Shown: one piece after another, positions 34,406-42,448 of the stretch | How the letters are laid out: each line of letters begins with the position of its first letter | How positions within the stretch are numbered: position 1 is the first letter of the stretch | Source: CAYNST01 sp964399955 | Lineage (GTDB): Bacteria > Pseudomonadota > Gammaproteobacteria > Pseudomonadales > Cellvibrionaceae | Length of the DNA: 64,000 bases | Assembly (NCBI GenBank): GCA_964399955.1 | Contig: CAYNST010000003.1 | Span: forward strand, 1 to 64,000 | Direction of reading: 5' to 3' | Translations under genes and position numbers: made by a program | Notes under the pieces: generated by a model | What the model saw: the letters and a program-made list of their open reading frames with translations, nothing else | Databases searched by the model: none | What the model was told of the DNA's origin: nothing

Positions 34406-34444
34406 GCGGGGGTCGGGCTGGTCAACCATTCAGGAACAGCAATT

Positions 34445-35248
34445 GTGAAACAACCACCCACTATCCTAAAGAGCATCATCCAGCGCAAGCATATAGAAGT
34501 GGCCGAGCGCCAGCGCTCTGTGCCTCTGGGCGAATTGCAGCGCAAGTTGAGCACAGCGGAGCCCGTGCGTGGCTTTGAGCGGGCCCTGCTGCGGGCCATT
34601 GAGGCGCAGCAGCCCGCCGTCATTGCCGAGATAAAAAAAGCTTCGCCCAGCAAAGGTGTAATCCGAGACAATTTTCTACCTGGCGCCATTGCGCAAAGCT
34701 ACCAGCGTGGCGGAGCAACCTGCCTGTCGGTACTTACCGATGAGCACTATTTTCAGGGCGCAGACGCGTATCTCAGAGAGGCCAAAGCCCTGACCACGCT
34801 GCCGGTCATCCGCAAAGATTTCATGGTCGACGAATACCAGCTGGTGGAGTCGCGAGTGATGGGGGCCGACTGCATATTGCTGATTGTTGCGGCGCTGGAG
34901 CCACAACAGCTGCGAGACCTGAATCAGACGGCGCTGGAGCTTGGTCTGGACGTCTTGGTGGAGGTGCACGACCGCAGTGAACTGGAGCGGGCCTTAGAGT
35001 TGCCCAATCGCTTGATCGGCATCAACAACCGTAACCTGCATACCTTTGATGTTGATCTGCAAACCACTTTCCATTTGCTTGCGCAGATACCCTCGGATAA
35101 AGCCGTCATCACCGAAAGCGGAATTGGCACCCGGGAAGATGTACGAAGCATGCTGGAGCGCGGCGTGTATGGGTTTTTGGTGGGAGAGTCGATGATGCGT
35201 GCCGAGGACCCGGGGCAGGCACTTGAAGATTTGTTTTATTGCCGTTGA
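34445..35248 (+). CDS. trpC: Indole-3-glycerol phosphate synthase
   Basis: Converts carboxyphenylaminodeoxyribulose phosphate to indole-3-glycerol phosphate; 267-residue TIM barrel. Catalytic motifs are VIAEIKKASPSKGVI, CLSVLTDEHYFQG, VIRKDFMVDEYQLVESR, LIGINNRNLHTFDVDL and ITESGIGTREDV. It is the monofunctional type without a TrpF domain. The start codon is GTG at 34445 with TCAGGAA upstream. It ends the trpGDC operon and is followed at 12 bases by a strong hairpin. Confidence 0.96.
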   Translation: MKQPPTILKSIIQRKHIEVAERQRSVPLGELQRKLSTAEPVRGFERALLRAIEAQQPAVIAEIKKASPSKGVIRDNFLPGAIAQSYQRGGATCLSVLTDEHYFQGADAYLREAKALTTLPVIRKDFMVDEYQLVESRVMGADCILLIVAALEPQQLRDLNQTALELGLDVLVEVHDRSELERALELPNRLIGINNRNLHTFDVDLQTTFHLLAQIPSDKAVITESGIGTREDVRSMLERGVYGFLVGESMMRAEDPGQALEDLFYCR

Positions 35249-35259
35249 TCAAAGCAGTT

Positions 35260-35302
35260 GCGCGCAACCCCGCCGGCCGCGAGGGCGGGCAGGGTTGCGC
35301 GC
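35260..35302. terminator. Terminator-type hairpin between convergent trpC and vfr
   Basis: GCGCGCAACCC (35260-35270) and GGGTTGCGCGC (35292-35302) form a perfect 11-bp stem with a GC-rich inner part. It lies between the two converging stop codons. The U-run is absent, but position and strength suggest a shared transcription end. Confidence 0.65.
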
Positions 35303-35305
35303 CGG

Positions 35306-35941
35306 TCAGCGGGTGCCGTAGACCACCATGGTTTTACCTTTGACAGATACCAGGCCCTGTTCTTCCAGCGTTTTTAACACCCGGCCGACCATCTCGCGCG
35401 AGCAGCCGACAATGCGGCCTATTTCCTGCCGGGTTATTTTAATTTGCATGCCGTCCGGATGGGTCATGGCATCCGGCTCTTTGCACAGATCCAGCAGCGT
35501 TCGGGCAACGCGACCGGTAACGTCAAGAAACGCCAAATCGCCTACCTTGCGTGTGGTAGCGCGCAACCGACGAGCCATCTGTGCGCCCAGGGCGAAGAGG
35601 AATTCCGGGTGCTCAACGGATAGCTCGTGAAACTTCGTGTAGCTGATTTCGCCAATCTCGCACTCGGTTTTTGCGCGAACCCAGGCACTGCGTGCGTCCT
35701 TTTCGTCAAACAGGCCCATTTCGCCAAAAAAATCGCCGTCATTCAAATAGGCGACGATCATTTCCCGGCCTTCTTCGTCTTCAATCAGAACCGTTACCGA
35801 GCCCTTGATAATGTAATAAAGGGAATCGCTTTTATCCCCTGCGTAAATAAGCGTGCTTTTGGCTGGATAGCGTCTGCGGTGGCAGTGGCTTAAAAAGTTC
35901 TCCAGATTCTTCACGTGAGGCGAAAGAGTGACTGAAACCAA
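35306..35941 (-). CDS. vfr: Vfr/Crp-type cyclic-nucleotide global regulator
   Basis: 211-residue CRP-family regulator close to P. aeruginosa Vfr. The N-terminal cyclic-nucleotide domain has HCHRRRYPAKSTLIYAGD, IIKGSVTVLIEDEEGREMIV and GDFFGEMGLF, followed by the phosphate-binding SAWVRAKTECE; the C-terminal helix-turn-helix reads ITRQEIGRIVGCSREMVGRV. The start is TTG at 35941, aligned with the Vfr start and preceded by GAGG nine bases away; a longer frame to 36118 lacks similarity. The cAMP-contact residues are conserved, so cAMP is the likely ligand. Placement beside trpC and a yhfA-type osmC gene matches Pseudomonas. Confidence 0.94.
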   Translation of the reverse strand: MVSVTLSPHVKNLENFLSHCHRRRYPAKSTLIYAGDKSDSLYYIIKGSVTVLIEDEEGREMIVAYLNDGDFFGEMGLFDEKDARSAWVRAKTECEIGEISYTKFHELSVEHPEFLFALGAQMARRLRATTRKVGDLAFLDVTGRVARTLLDLCKEPDAMTHPDGMQIKITRQEIGRIVGCSREMVGRVLKTLEEQGLVSVKGKTMVVYGTR

Positions 35942-36398
35942 GTGTGCGATCCTCGAATCTTCGTGTGTGGATAGAACATGTTCAATGCCGGTCAAGGTTG
36001 TTCTATAGCCAAACTGCGACGCCCTCAGAGAGCGCGGTTCAATGAGCAGGTCGGTGAAGCCAACCGGATTATCCTGGCTGCATTTCAAAACCTGAACATC
36101 AATCTGACGGGCCAACAACGTTCGTTATTTGCCTTGGTCGCAACTGCAAACGCTACCGCCGGCAGTATAACTTGCCCAAGCGGAATTTCGGAACCCGGCC
36201 GCGTTTCTCTACCAAAGTATAGACAGAATTTGCGCTGGTAGCTGCTTGGACTGTGCTCCCCTTCGCACAATGGTGCTGAATTTTTGCCGCCAACCGGGGT
36301 CGGCAGGCGCGCCGCGAGCAGGGAAACCCGCCCGGGAGCGGGAGTGCTATGGTAATCTTGCGCCCTTTCAGAGCAACCGTTATGCGGAGTTGATTGTC
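35942..36398. other. 457-base divergent region between vfr and the osmC-type gene
   Basis: No supported gene. It contains the 10-bp palindrome GAACATGTTC (35974-35983) close to the vfr start. I see no clear CRP/Vfr box (TGTGA-N6-TCACA) that would indicate autoregulation. Confidence 0.5.
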
Positions 36399-36824
36399 AT
36401 GCAGGCAAGGGTTAAATGGGTTGATGGGGCGATGTTTTTAGGCGAGTCCGGCAGCGGCCACTCGGTGGTCATGGACGGGCCGGCGGACCACGGCGGGCGC
36501 AATCTTGGGGTGCGACCCATGGAGATGCTGTTGCTGGGCCTGGGCGGCTGCGCATCCTTTGATGTGATAAGCATATTGAAAAAAGCGCGGCAAGCGGTGG
36601 TCGATTGCCGCGTAGAGCTGCAGGCTGAGCGCGCAGAAGGTGTGCCTTCTCCTTTCACCAAAATCCACCTGCACTTTGTGGTTACCGGCCACAATTTAAG
36701 CGACAAGCAGGTTGAGCGGGCGGTTAAGCTCTCGGCCGAGAAATACTGCTCGGCCTCCATTATGCTGGAGGCCGCCGGGGTTGCGCTGAGCCACTCGGTA
36801 GAGGCGGTTGAGTACCAGCTTTGA
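36399..36824 (+). CDS. YhfA-type OsmC family protein
   Basis: 141-residue OsmC-fold protein, close to E. coli YhfA from its first residues (MQARVKWVDGAMFLGESGSG). The family thiol positions are seen as the Cys of GLGGCASFDVISIL and the Cys of LSAEKYCSASIML. OsmC proteins reduce organic peroxides, but the YhfA group has no proven substrate. The gene is divergent from the crp-type gene, the same neighbourhood as yhfA-crp in E. coli. The frame is open upstream to 36246, but the ATG at 36399 is where similarity begins. Confidence 0.9.
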   Translation: MQARVKWVDGAMFLGESGSGHSVVMDGPADHGGRNLGVRPMEMLLLGLGGCASFDVISILKKARQAVVDCRVELQAERAEGVPSPFTKIHLHFVVTGHNLSDKQVERAVKLSAEKYCSASIMLEAAGVALSHSVEAVEYQL

Positions 36825-36872
36825 CGCGTGCCAGATGCTCGCTGCGGCGCCAGGCACCCGTGTGGCGCGCCA

Positions 36873-37529
36873 TCAGAGGCGGTAGCTGAGTCCCGTCATT
36901 ACCCGCGACACGGTGCGCATCATCTGCTTGACGGGCCGGGGAAAGACCATCCCTCCGGCCAGCAAGGCGGTGTTGCCATGGGCTTTTTCATCCACCATCA
37001 TTTCACTTACCACGGCGCGGGATTTCGCATCCTCTTTGGGCAGTACCTGCAGATGATCCTGCAGATGCTCACATACCTGGTCTTCCGTGGCCGCCACAAA
37101 ACCCAGGCTGACCTTGTCGCTGATCAATCCAGCTGCGGCGCCCAGCCCGAACGACAGCGCATACCAGGCCGGGTTGAGCAGACTTGCGCGGCTGTCCAAC
37201 TGTTGCAATCGCTCTTCGCACCAGGCCAGGTGGTCAATTTCCTCGGCCGCCGCCTGCGCCATTTTGCGTTGCGTGCGCGGGTGCTTTGCGGTCAGAGCCT
37301 GCCCTTGATACAGTGCCTGCGCACAAACCTCACCGCTGTGATTGACGCGCATGAGGCCGGCAGCGTGCCGCCGGGCGGCAGGCTGCAGCGGCGTGTCCGC
37401 CAGGTTGTGGGCAGGGGATGGCCGATTGGCCACCTGGGTGCCGGGCGTCAGCGTGCGCAGGGCGCGATCAAATTGGTTGATCAGTTCGTCGCTGAAGCTG
37501 GCAGCGGGCTTGCGGTGGTGCAACAACAT
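36873..37529 (-). CDS. coq7: Ubiquinone biosynthesis di-iron hydroxylase Coq7
   Basis: Hydroxylates the demethoxyubiquinol ring in ubiquinone synthesis; 218 residues, peripheral inner-membrane protein. Di-iron ligands are in MRVNHSGEVCAQALYQGQ (Glu), AAAEEIDHLAWCEERL (Glu and His), ATEDQVCEHLQ (Glu) and MMVDEKAHG (Glu and His). A hydrophobic helix at YALSFGLGAAAGLI interacts with the membrane. The ATG at 37529 has AGGAG upstream. It replaces UbiF/UbiH-type enzymes in many Pseudomonadales. Confidence 0.95.
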   Translation of the reverse strand: MLLHHRKPAASFSDELINQFDRALRTLTPGTQVANRPSPAHNLADTPLQPAARRHAAGLMRVNHSGEVCAQALYQGQALTAKHPRTQRKMAQAAAEEIDHLAWCEERLQQLDSRASLLNPAWYALSFGLGAAAGLISDKVSLGFVAATEDQVCEHLQDHLQVLPKEDAKSRAVVSEMMVDEKAHGNTALLAGGMVFPRPVKQMMRTVSRVMTGLSYRL

Positions 37530-37806
37530 AGCGCGTCGCTCCTGTCGGGTGGGGGTCAAAGTTGACCATTTGGCTTCGGGCTTGCCCCGGGCCGCAGCAA
37601 GAGGGGGCAATCCCACAGATTTGCACACCGTCTGGAATGTCGCGGCGTGAGCTAAATGGTTTGGGACAACGGATTGTAACCCGATGCGCCATCCTTCGGC
37701 AGCCTGGTGAGTTGGTCGAACCATTGCTTTTTAAGAATTGTCCAAAACCGTCTTAACAGTCGTTGCACTCGGTCCGGTTGCAGCTTCATGAGAATTGGAA
37801 ACGAAA

Positions 37807-37983
37807 ATGCCCAAGCTATCCCCAGAAGACCAAGCGCGTGTTGATCATGTACTGTCTCAAAGCATTCACCGGGTTCCGCGCAAGCCCTTCCGGCCCATGC
37901 TGATGATGCTTCTCCTGGTATTGGTGCTGGCAGGCCTGACCGCCATCAGTTATGCCGTGACGCTCTATTACGAATTTATTTGA
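37807..37983 (+). CDS. DUF3094 family small membrane protein
   Basis: 58-residue protein with a basic, hydrophilic N-terminal half (LSPEDQARVDHVLSQS, then RVPRKPFRP) and one C-terminal membrane helix (MLMMLLLVLVLAGLTAI). This layout matches the DUF3094 family of Pseudomonas-like bacteria, function unknown. The start MPKLSPEDQ at 37807 fits the family better than the ATG at 37795. It converges with the PPK2 gene. Confidence 0.8.
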   Translation: MPKLSPEDQARVDHVLSQSIHRVPRKPFRPMLMMLLLVLVLAGLTAISYAVTLYYEFI

Positions 37984-37999
37984 GCGGCCCGATAGATAG

Positions 38000-38872
38000 C
38001 TAAACCTCCTCCAGGGCTTGCCGGCAGCGCTCAAACCGCAACTGGGCTTCTTCTCCTATGGCAGGGTACTGCGGGTTCAGGGCTTGCAGCGCATCGCGTA
38101 TGGTCTCGGCCACCTGCAGGCGCATAAAGGGTTTGTTGTCAGCAGGTATGGCATACCAAGGTGCCCAAGGCTTGCTGGTGGCGTTGAGCGCGGTTTGATA
38201 AGCGCGCATGTACTCATCCCAGTGTGCCCGTTCGCGCACATCCGACTCGGAGAACTTCCAGTGTTTTTCCGGCTCGTTCAGTCGTGACAAAAACCGCAGG
38301 CGCTGCTCGGTCTTGGATACGTTCAGCCAGAACTTCAAAATGACGGTGCCATTGCGCGCCAGATGTTTCTCGTGATCGGCAATGGACTCCAGCCGCTCCT
38401 GCCAGAATCCGCTCATATCCTCGGGCAGCTCCAACCGCTGATTGCGCAGGTGTTGCGGGTGAACCCGGACGACCAGCACCTCTTCGTAATAACTGCGGTT
38501 AAATACGCCGATGCGCCCCCTTTCCGGCAGTTTGCACGTCGTGCGCCAGAGGAAGTCGTGCTCCAGCTCTTCTTCACTGGGGGGCTTGAAGGAAAACACC
38601 TGACACCCCGCCGGGTTGACCCCGCTCAACACGGCACGGATGGTGCTGTCCTTGCCGGCAGCGTCCATGGCCTGGAACACCAGCAACAACGAATGGGTGT
38701 TTTGCGCGTAGAGGGCGCGTTGCAGTTCGGCAATGTCATCTATGCAGGAGGCCATCAACTGTTTGCAGGTTTTTTTATCGGCGGCATTTTCCGGCGGCGC
38801 CGTCGGGCTGTCATGCAAAGTGAATGACCCGTCGAAGGCTACGCGATAACGGTTTCTGCTTGGGGTAAACAT
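38000..38872 (-). CDS. Polyphosphate kinase 2 (PPK2) family phosphotransferase
   Basis: 290-residue P-loop enzyme that moves phosphate between polyphosphate and nucleotides. Walker A is QAMDAAGKDSTIRAVL, the lid-proximal region ends with SFKPPSEEELEHDFLWR, and the Walker B-like part is IGVFNRSYYEEVLVVRVHP. The single-domain type with FNRSYYEEVL fits the AMP/ADP-phosphorylating or bifunctional (class III-like) group; the exact nucleotide choice cannot be read from the sequence. I chose the ATG at 38872 (MFTPSRNRYRV); seven extra residues are possible to 38893. It is divergent from the DUF6933-like gene. Confidence 0.9.
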   Translation of the reverse strand: MFTPSRNRYRVAFDGSFTLHDSPTAPPENAADKKTCKQLMASCIDDIAELQRALYAQNTHSLLLVFQAMDAAGKDSTIRAVLSGVNPAGCQVFSFKPPSEEELEHDFLWRTTCKLPERGRIGVFNRSYYEEVLVVRVHPQHLRNQRLELPEDMSGFWQERLESIADHEKHLARNGTVILKFWLNVSKTEQRLRFLSRLNEPEKHWKFSESDVRERAHWDEYMRAYQTALNATSKPWAPWYAIPADNKPFMRLQVAETIRDALQALNPQYPAIGEEAQLRFERCRQALEEV

Positions 38873-39056
38873 GGCTTTGATCCACAAGTTCACCGGCGCC
38901 GGTAGGGCGCCGTGTGCTCATTCTCACTGTTTCGGCTATACGGGCGCCCCAGGCATGAAGACCAGTTGCCACCCGGTCAGGCCAGGGCCGCGCATGCCGT
39001 GTTCTTTTTCTTTACAATGGTGCTGTGTTCCGCATTCATTAGAGGGAGCCAGCATC

Positions 39057-39710
39057 ATGATGCAGATATACCTGTCCAAGTTACTCTCTCACCGAATGTC
39101 TGCTCATTTGAGCCCTCAGCGCAGCATTGATCGGCGCGCGTTGCAATGGTACGCGCATCAGGTAACGGTGGCGGGCACCGAGTGCGTGATCGTGATGGAG
39201 CAGCAAAGCCGCTACGCGCTGGTGTTTTGCGCATTGAAAAACGCCGACTTAGAAGACTTCCCCTCGCTGTTCCGCGAGCGGTTGTGGCGTGAAATGGCGG
39301 TAATCACTCAGCTGGAAGCGCAGTTAAAGGAAGAAGACCTGGCCTTTTTGATTGAGCTGGCGGCCTCCATTGCCCAACAGCAGAGTTATCAGTCCGGTGG
39401 CAACCGCAGTGTCATGTCGCACATCCTGCAGGTAAAAGAACATCTTGAGCACCTGGTCTGCAGCCAGCAGCTCGCCTTGCCGGTCAATCATGACGACAGC
39501 GTGCGCTACGATTTGCTGGTGAATGCACAAAGGCGCAAGCGCAAAGAAGACCAGGATTATTTTGTGCCACTGGATGTGTTCAGCAGCTTCTGGTTGGGTC
39601 TGCTCGACCACGTTTCGGAGGTGAAGCCCGAGTTGGCGCTCTCCAGAAGGCAGAAACGCTACCTGGCACCCAACGTAATACAGGTCGACTTTTCCCGCGG
39701 GCGGGCCTGA
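39057..39710 (+). CDS. DUF6933-like protein
   Basis: 217-residue cytosolic protein. The N-terminal half (MQIYLSKLLSHRM, ALQWYAHQVTVAGTECVIVM, ALVFCALKNADLEDFPSLFR) follows the pattern I associate with the DUF6933 family, a group of unknown function seen near mobile and regulatory genes. The C-terminal part is basic and helical (LLVNAQRRKRKEDQ) and ends RYLAPNVIQVDFSRGRA. AGGGAG precedes the ATG at 39057; the next codon is also ATG. The same frame runs upstream into the divergent PPK2 gene without support. Confidence 0.6.
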   Translation: MMQIYLSKLLSHRMSAHLSPQRSIDRRALQWYAHQVTVAGTECVIVMEQQSRYALVFCALKNADLEDFPSLFRERLWREMAVITQLEAQLKEEDLAFLIELAASIAQQQSYQSGGNRSVMSHILQVKEHLEHLVCSQQLALPVNHDDSVRYDLLVNAQRRKRKEDQDYFVPLDVFSSFWLGLLDHVSEVKPELALSRRQKRYLAPNVIQVDFSRGRA

Positions 39711-39874
39711 TGGGTGCGATTGCCCGGACTTGGCCACTTTCCGGTGCCCGGTGGACCGAAGCCCGCACAAGCCGTATAAAGCAGCGCAACACACAGAAAC
39801 CCAACCTCCCCCCTTATCGACCAGCCGCACCCCGCTTCACCGTGCTGGACGACTCAACCTGAAGGATTTTTGCC

Positions 39875-40615
39875 ATGCTGCCAAATAAAGAAGGGCAAGC
39901 GGTGCCCAATGTAGTTTTCCGCACCCGCCGCGGCGACCAGTGGGTCGACGTCACCACCGAGGAGCTGTTCAAGGGCCAAACGGTTGTAGTGTTTGCGCTG
40001 CCAGGCGCTTTCACGCCCACCTGCTCGTCCACGCATCTACCGCGTTACAATGAGCTTGCCCCCACGTTCAAGCGCGAGGGCGTTGACCGCATCGTTTGTT
40101 TGTCGGTCAACGATGCCTTTGTGATGAATGCCTGGTCTCAGGATCAGCACGCAGAGCATATCAACTTCATCCCCGACGGCAACGGAGAGTTCACCGAAGC
40201 CATGGGCATGTTGGTGGACAAGGCGGGTGACGGCTTTGGCAAACGGTCCTGGCGTTATTCGATGCTGGTCAAGGACGGCACCATTGAAAAAATGTTCATT
40301 GAGGCCGAGGAGCCAGGTGACCCGTTCAAGGTCAGCGATGCGGACACCATGCTCACTTACATCAACAAGAATGCGCAAAAGCCCAGACGTGTCTCCTTGT
40401 TCAGCAAACCGGGCTGCCCGCACTGTGCCCGGGCCAAATCTGCGCTGGACAAAGCAGGCTACCGCTACGAGGAGATTACCCTTGGGGATCGCGGCATCAC
40501 CTTCAGCTCACTGGCGGCGGTGACCGGCCGTGGCACCACGCCACAGGTCTATGTGGATGGCCAGCATATTGGCACCGCAGACGAGCTGGAAGCCTGGTTG
40601 GCTCAACAACAATGA
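39875..40615 (+). CDS. Peroxiredoxin-glutaredoxin fusion (hybrid Prx5)
   Basis: 246-residue glutathione-dependent peroxidase. Residues about 1-165 are a Prx5-type peroxiredoxin with the peroxidatic Cys in LPGAFTPTCSSTHLP. Residues about 170-246 are a glutaredoxin with the redox pair CPHC in FSKPGCPHCARAK, the cis-Pro motif TTPQVYVDG and GTADELEAWL. The fused domain reduces the peroxiredoxin with glutathione, as in Haemophilus hyPrx5; the usual motif there is CPFC or CPYC, so CPHC is a variant. AAGGA precedes the ATG. It stands alone, converging with the PhzF-like gene. Confidence 0.95.
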   Translation: MLPNKEGQAVPNVVFRTRRGDQWVDVTTEELFKGQTVVVFALPGAFTPTCSSTHLPRYNELAPTFKREGVDRIVCLSVNDAFVMNAWSQDQHAEHINFIPDGNGEFTEAMGMLVDKAGDGFGKRSWRYSMLVKDGTIEKMFIEAEEPGDPFKVSDADTMLTYINKNAQKPRRVSLFSKPGCPHCARAKSALDKAGYRYEEITLGDRGITFSSLAAVTGRGTTPQVYVDGQHIGTADELEAWLAQQQ

Positions 40616-40651
40616 CAGTCCGCAGGCCGTTCAGCACAGCTCGGGAGGGCG

Positions 40652-41461
40652 TCAAGTGGCCTGCGACTGCTCAAGTCGGGTTTGCCCCTCCAGTTTTTGC
40701 AGGCGAGGGGCCATTCGGTTTGCCGGATGCAGGCCGGTGGCTGCCTCTACAAAGAAGACACCACCGGCGTTAGACACCTGCAACCCCACCACGCGGGACT
40801 TGTTTAACTTGTTTTGCCAGTAGTGCGCCAGCATCAGGTTGGCAGAGCCTGTGGCTGCGTCTTCTGCGACACCGTATTGCGGTGCAAAATATCGCAGGAC
40901 GTAATCGTACCCCGGCAGGTCACTGGCGGCAGTAGCAATCAATGCGCGCCGGCTGCGGCCGGTGACGATGTCCGGGTTTATCTGCAGGGCGCGAACCTGT
41001 TTGGCGGATTCAAATTCTGCAATCAGGTAGTCGCTTGCGCCGCCCGCAGCGCAGAGCGAATGCGGAGCGCGGTCAAACAGGTTTTGTGCCAGCTGCAGCT
41101 TGATCCCTTCCCGCAGGCGCAGGGAGGGGGCCGTGAAGCTGAACCCCAAATTTGTTGCGGTGAAGGCTATGCTCTGCCAGCGGGTCTGCAGCACCCGGCA
41201 CTGCTCCAATCCCAGCTCACGGCAAAGCGCATGGGCGGCGGCCAGTACGCCGCTGCCGCAACGCCTAATGATGCGCCCCGCCTGGCTGAAGCGTACCGTT
41301 GCGCTGTGGCTGTCAACCGGGTGTATCTCAACCAGAATCCCCCGGGTGCCGGCCTGCTGCGGCTGCGCTGGCAAACCTCCGGGAAAAATGTCAACCGTGT
41401 GCAGATTGCCGGCGCATCCCGGGCCGGTAAAACTGCTGATCAGTAACCGCTTGAACGGCAC
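40652..41461 (-). CDS. Atypical PhzF-family protein downstream of egtD
   Basis: 269-residue two-lobed PhzF-fold protein. It starts with ISSFTGPGCAGN, the family N-terminal pattern, and the second lobe has YDYVLRYFAPQYGVAEDAATGSANLMLAHYW, matching the conserved ExxVTGSA region. In the first lobe the usual GHPT/GHAT motif reads RCGSG and the catalytic SETTF stretch is not recognisable. The start is GTG at 41461, 13 bases after the egtD stop; the frame is open further upstream inside egtD without similarity. It is the third gene of the egtB-egtD unit. A role in ergothioneine metabolism is inference from position only; loss of catalytic residues suggests altered chemistry or binding. Confidence 0.8.
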   Translation of the reverse strand: MPFKRLLISSFTGPGCAGNLHTVDIFPGGLPAQPQQAGTRGILVEIHPVDSHSATVRFSQAGRIIRRCGSGVLAAAHALCRELGLEQCRVLQTRWQSIAFTATNLGFSFTAPSLRLREGIKLQLAQNLFDRAPHSLCAAGGASDYLIAEFESAKQVRALQINPDIVTGRSRRALIATAASDLPGYDYVLRYFAPQYGVAEDAATGSANLMLAHYWQNKLNKSRVVGLQVSNAGGVFFVEAATGLHPANRMAPRLQKLEGQTRLEQSQAT

Positions 41462-41474
41462 CTGTTGCGAAGCT

Positions 41475-42434
41475 TCAACTGCGCTCAAGCAGGTGCATGC
41501 TGAAGTAACCGTTATTGCAGAGCCAGGTTTCCCGCGTGGTCCAACCTGCAGAGGATGCCAGCGCCCGGAATTCTTCCGGATTGTATTTGTAGGAGCTTTC
41601 CGTGTGAATGCTCTCGCCGCACTCAAAAGAAAATGGCTGGCCGCCAACAAAAACTTCCTGTGCTGCTGTGCTGACCAGGTGCATTTCTATACAGCCCTCA
41701 CAGGCATTGTAAAAGGCGTAATGCTCGAACCTGTCCACGCAGAAGTTGCCCCACAACTCGTCGTTGATACGCTGAAGCAGGTTAAGGTTAAAAGCGGCGG
41801 TGATGTTCTTGGAGTCGTTATAGGCTTTGTGCAACACGCCCGGAGATTTTTTAGTGTCTACGCCAATCAGTAGATGGCTGCCCGCACCCAGTGTTTCTCC
41901 CGCAGAGGCCAGAAACCGTTTGGCCTCCAGAGGAGTGAAATTGCCGATGGTGGAACCGGGGAAAAACCCCAGGCGCGATGTTGGGTCGGCGTCCGTTATG
42001 GCAACCGGTTGGCAAAAATCCGCCACCAGCGGGCTGATTTGCAGGGTTGGAAACTGGCTCTGCAGTTGGCGGCAACTGAGCTCAAGAAATTCTCCGGAGA
42101 TGTCGATGGGAATGAACCTGCGCACGGCCAGTGTTGCCGTCAACAGAGGCTGAATTTTTTTAAGCGAGCCGGCCCCAAATTCAACAATGGTTACCGGTGC
42201 TGGCAAATAGTGCGCCAGTGCAGCGGCGGCTTCAGGCAGCAGTTGCAGCTCGGCGCGGTAGGGGTAGTATTCATCCAGCGCGCAAATCTCATCAAAATAT
42301 TGTGAGCCGCGCGTGTCGTAAAAATATTTGGGGGGAAGGGATTTTTGTGGCTGTGCAAGGCCCTGCAGTACATCGTCCAAAAATTGCTGATTCACTGTGC
42401 GCAACGGCTCTCGCCTGGTCATGGCTTCTGGCAT
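41475..42434 (-). CDS. egtD: L-histidine N-alpha-methyltransferase EgtD
   Basis: Trimethylates histidine to hercynine, first step of ergothioneine synthesis; 319 residues. Family marks are PKYFYDTRGSQYFDEIC, LDEYYPYRAELQLL, IVEFGAGSLKKIQPLL (SAM site), RFIPIDISGEFL, LGFFPGSTIGNF and LLIGVDTKKSPGVLHKAYND. The C-terminal strands include HTESSYKYNPEEF. The ATG at 42434 (MPEAMTRREPL) follows egtB by 14 bases; a frame start at 42554 would overlap egtB. Together with egtB it gives the core of an aerobic ergothioneine pathway. Confidence 0.95.
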   Translation of the reverse strand: MPEAMTRREPLRTVNQQFLDDVLQGLAQPQKSLPPKYFYDTRGSQYFDEICALDEYYPYRAELQLLPEAAAALAHYLPAPVTIVEFGAGSLKKIQPLLTATLAVRRFIPIDISGEFLELSCRQLQSQFPTLQISPLVADFCQPVAITDADPTSRLGFFPGSTIGNFTPLEAKRFLASAGETLGAGSHLLIGVDTKKSPGVLHKAYNDSKNITAAFNLNLLQRINDELWGNFCVDRFEHYAFYNACEGCIEMHLVSTAAQEVFVGGQPFSFECGESIHTESSYKYNPEEFRALASSAGWTTRETWLCNNGYFSMHLLERS

Positions 42435-42448
42435 GATGGTTTTCCCTG

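Noticed and set aside
35974..35983. GAACATGTTC palindrome as a Vfr autoregulatory site
   Set aside because: It does not match the CRP/Vfr consensus TGTGA-N6-TCACA; a 10-bp palindrome alone is weak evidence.
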